NCBI GenBank assembly: GCA_027886175.1
Contig: JAJNNQ010000024.1
Location: 6,432,001-6,496,000, forward strand
Length of the DNA stretch: 64,000 bases
Reading direction: 5' to 3'
Source of the DNA: Phylloscopus collybita
Taxonomy: Eukaryota > Chordata > Aves > Passeriformes > Phylloscopidae
A model generated the notes under the pieces. That model searched no databases and was not told the DNA's origin. It worked only from the letters and a program-made list of their open reading frames with translations. A program made the translations under genes and the position numbers. Positions 61,191-64,000 of this stretch are shown here, piece by piece; position 1 is the first letter of the stretch; the number at the start of each line of letters is the position of its first letter.

Positions 61191-64000
61191 TCCCTGCCCA
61201 TTAAAAGAATTTACTAAGTCACAATATTTCCTTTTGCTACCCTGAAAAACTCTGATGGAAATATTTTTTAAAAGACTATATTTTTTTGGCAACTGCTCCA
61301 ATTAGTATAATTGTCAGATATGAGTAAGACAGGATTTGCTGGAGTGATTTGGGTCATGGTCTGTTTATGATGAGGCTTTCCACTTCTACTGTGACATTTA
61401 CTAGGTGAGAAAAAAGAAACAAAATTTCATAAAAATAATGCCAACGAAAAAAAAAATAAAAAAATAGTAGCAGTCTTCAAACATTGACCATATTAGCCTC
61501 AGAATGATTTTTGCTTCTTACAGAAGCAAAAGGCAAAGTTATCTGTTTCAGGAAATAGCTTATAAGCAATGAAATTTCTTCTTTTTCTTATTAATTGATT
61601 AAAATCTCCTGTACTTTACCTTGTGGTAATCACCACACAATCCTGAATATTTCACCGAGATATTGCCTAAATGGGAGTATATTTTCTCTTTCCTATCACT
61701 TAGGTTAAAGCAAGATCCAAATGTTTGGTTTTGTTTTTGTCTGGCTGTTTTTTTAAAGCCATTCTAATGCAGAATCCTAAGACAGGGCCACCCAGAGCAT
61801 ACCACTACTGGCTGTCAAGAAATCTGGCAAACAAAACTAAATCAAATTTACAAGGAATGGGAAAAAAGAATATACAGCATACCAAACAGTCTACTAAATC
61901 ACTCACCATATTTCCTTGTTTGAAATGCTGCACTCACAGCTTCTAAATATTCTATATTTCCTCCACCCTCCCCTGGAGGTTGTCTCAATACACTTGGGAA
62001 ACATCTCAAAAGCATACATCCAAAATAATTCTTACCTGAAAGAAAAAAAAAACAAACTAAAGACTTGGCTCTCTACACAAGGAGTAATTTTCATTAAAGA
62101 GCAGATACCAATGTTCATGCTTTTAAAGAATTCCTGAATTTAAATGTTTGGGACAAACTTCTCATGTGCAATATTTTCTTACAAGGTGAAGAGAATATAC
62201 AATCAGTAACATCAGCACAAAACTTTTTCCAAGTGCCTCCTTCCCTAAATGTTATGGAAAGATGACCCCCTTCAGTTTACCCTCAAACACACATCCCTAA
62301 AAACACATTGTATAATCTATGCACAAAACTTACTTGAAACAATATCATTCCAAAAACCTTCAGAAGTACTTGAACAAAACAAAACAAATCTTGTTTAACT
62401 GTAACAAAATACTTTGTTCAATGGAATGAAATGCATTCTGAGGATACTGTCAGTTATAGGTCAGCTGTACAGGATGACTCCATGATGGTGCTCACTGCTG
62501 GAAAATTTCTTACCCTCCCTCTACTGAAATGCAGGGTTTTGGGGAAGAGATCCTGAAAATGGTACACTCCTAACAACCTCCACTCCTTGCAACTAACTTT
62601 TCAGTTGGTCATTCCTACCAGAGCCAAAGGACCATCAGGATTCAGAGACTGTGCCTCCTTGCTCATCAACTCCCACAGCAGTATTCCACAGGCAGTGGGG
62701 ATGTCTCTATCAAAAAAAAAAAAAAAAAAAAAACACCAAAAAACAAACCCACCCCAACTCCATTCTTCTGCTGTTGCTGTACCTTGTTGTACCTTATGGC
62801 ACAGAACATTTCCTGGAATGCAGAGGCATGAGAGATCAGCAGGACTGCAAAGGTGCTGACAGCTGGACTGGGGTGAGATGATGTGAAAATCCGTGAAACC
62901 ACCGAGTGAGACACGGCGGAAAAACACCGGAAAATTCTGACAGAGGAATATATTATCTGAAAGGGTGTGCTTGTTGAAACAGTGAGTGACAGGATTGCCA
63001 AGGAGAATTAGATGGCTGGGTCACTGACCAAACCAAGGGAAAGTTTCATGGTGATAAGATTACACATGACTAATGCAGGAATGGGAATGGAATTTGCTCA
63101 AGAGGAACAGTGTAAAAGTAGCAGGAAATTATAGAAGACAGCAATGGCACGCACCTGTTCAAGCTGCAGGCTCAGAAAAACACCAACCAACAATTTATTA
63201 CTTGTTTATATACAAGATGAACCCAAATAACTCAGATTAAAAAAAATCTCAGATTAAAATCGATTTGCAGTTAGTGTCTAGTCTCAAGAAACTGTAGATG
63301 ACAGAGAGACGAAGATTAATCTAACTGCTTCAAGAATGTAGAAGTATTAAACAGAAAAGGGGATCCAGCTGTGCCAGTGCCAGAACATTTATTGGCTGTG
63401 GGGCTCCTATGATGATTCCAACTCCTGTTGGAAGCAGAGGTCCTGGTTTAGCTGCAAAAAATCAGGCATATGAGAAAGAGCAAGTACACAAAGAACCTGT
63501 GCTGGCTTTGAGACAGAGGAAATGAGAAAAGCTCTGAGCCGGGGACTGTGCTGGTGCTGAAGGTGGTTTGCTTTGTTAGCCCCTCTATGATTGAAGTGTA
63601 AGTGATAGCAGAAAATAAAAGCTGAAACAGCTCAAGAAAAACGACGAGAAATCAGAATTAAGATGAAATGTGACAGGGGAGATGGCAGAGAAAGGAAAAA
63701 AAAGAGGTGAGGAGAAGATGCAAATAGGAACTGACAGTGAGGAGCTTCTTTGGGATCGTAAATGAGCTTCTTGGAAAGCAGTGTGGCACTCACTGGGCTG
63801 GAGCCACTGAATTACAGGATTACACACCAGAACTCAGCACCACAGAATCCTCTCCCAGTTACCCAAGCAGCTCTAGATTTATTACCCTCTACATCTTCCT
63901 GCCTTTCTTAGCTTGTCCTTGTAAAAGCATTGAAGTCAAAGCTGAATGGAAAATTAACCAAGCTCTCACTCTTCTTGTCTTTCCACTTCTCATTAAATTA
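61191..64000. other. Gene-free stretch to the end of the window
   Basis: No gene or clear transposon recognised. It contains an A-rich patch at 61447-61465, a long A run with A/C tail at 62711-62759, and a purine-rich plus strand at 63590-63720 that gives a Ser/Phe-rich minus-strand frame (63585-63827). Confidence 0.5.
62711..62759 (+). repeat. Poly-A run with A/C-rich tail
   Basis: About 22 A followed by 'caccaaaaaacaaaccc'. The Lys-rich plus frames and Phe-rich minus frames at 62587-63001 come from this tract. Confidence 0.9.

Noticed and set aside
1..64000. tRNA, rRNA, snRNA or mitochondrial insertions
   Set aside because: I scanned for tRNA B-box-like sequence (GGTTCGAATCC) and familiar rRNA or mitochondrial stretches and found none. 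A covariance-model search would be needed to exclude divergent copies.

Overview
The window reads as vertebrate nuclear DNA, almost certainly from a bird. The recognisable interspersed repeats are nearly all CR1 LINEs of avian type, with 3' ends such as 'gggtcccttccaactcag' followed by 'ctatgattct'. There are also much older, decayed CR1/L3-like copies of the kind shared by birds, crocodilians and turtles, and one probable ERVL-like solo LTR. I saw no mammalian Alu, B1 or L1 sequence. A songbird is possible, but the sequence alone does not prove it. The DNA is AT-rich and CpG-poor, with many A/C simple tracts. It looks like a gene desert or the inside of a very large intron. There is no bacterial-style gene layout, and I could not assign any protein-coding gene.

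Layout. 1-19.8 kb: non-repetitive sequence with simple A/C tracts, the largest at 12640-12800. 19.8-29.7 kb: CR1 fragments at 19809 (+), 24331 (-) and 26628 (-). The last carries a remnant of the C-terminal end of the CR1 reverse-transcriptase ORF. The probable LTR lies at 22980-23403, and a hairpin that overlaps a splice-bounded open block lies at 22427-22516. 29.7-31.2 kb: an ancient CR1/L3-like element that still shows the FADD reverse-transcriptase motif. 31.2-57.2 kb: mostly non-repetitive, with a small CR1 piece at 38826, T/G and A/C tracts at 36050, 41871, 45018 and 56744, and several low-confidence splice-bounded open blocks. 57.2-61.2 kb: a repeat cluster, all on the + strand, made of two CR1 3' ends and a second ancient CR1/L3-like copy. 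61.2-64 kb: no gene seen.

Most of the longer open frames are by-products of composition: poly-A or poly-T coding for Lys or Phe runs, purine-rich strands, or CR1 remnants. A few short blocks have both plausible splice sites and open frames (22427-22516 minus; 25637-25892, 34521-34689, 43560-43607, 44122-44232 and 53565-53858 plus). I recognise none of their products. They are listed as candidates only; RNA-seq or cross-bird conservation would decide. I found no convincing novel system. The most unusual local structures are the 22.45 kb hairpin, a 16-bp perfect inverted repeat at a CR1 3' end (57381-57414), and the strong bias of A/C over T/G tracts on the + strand.
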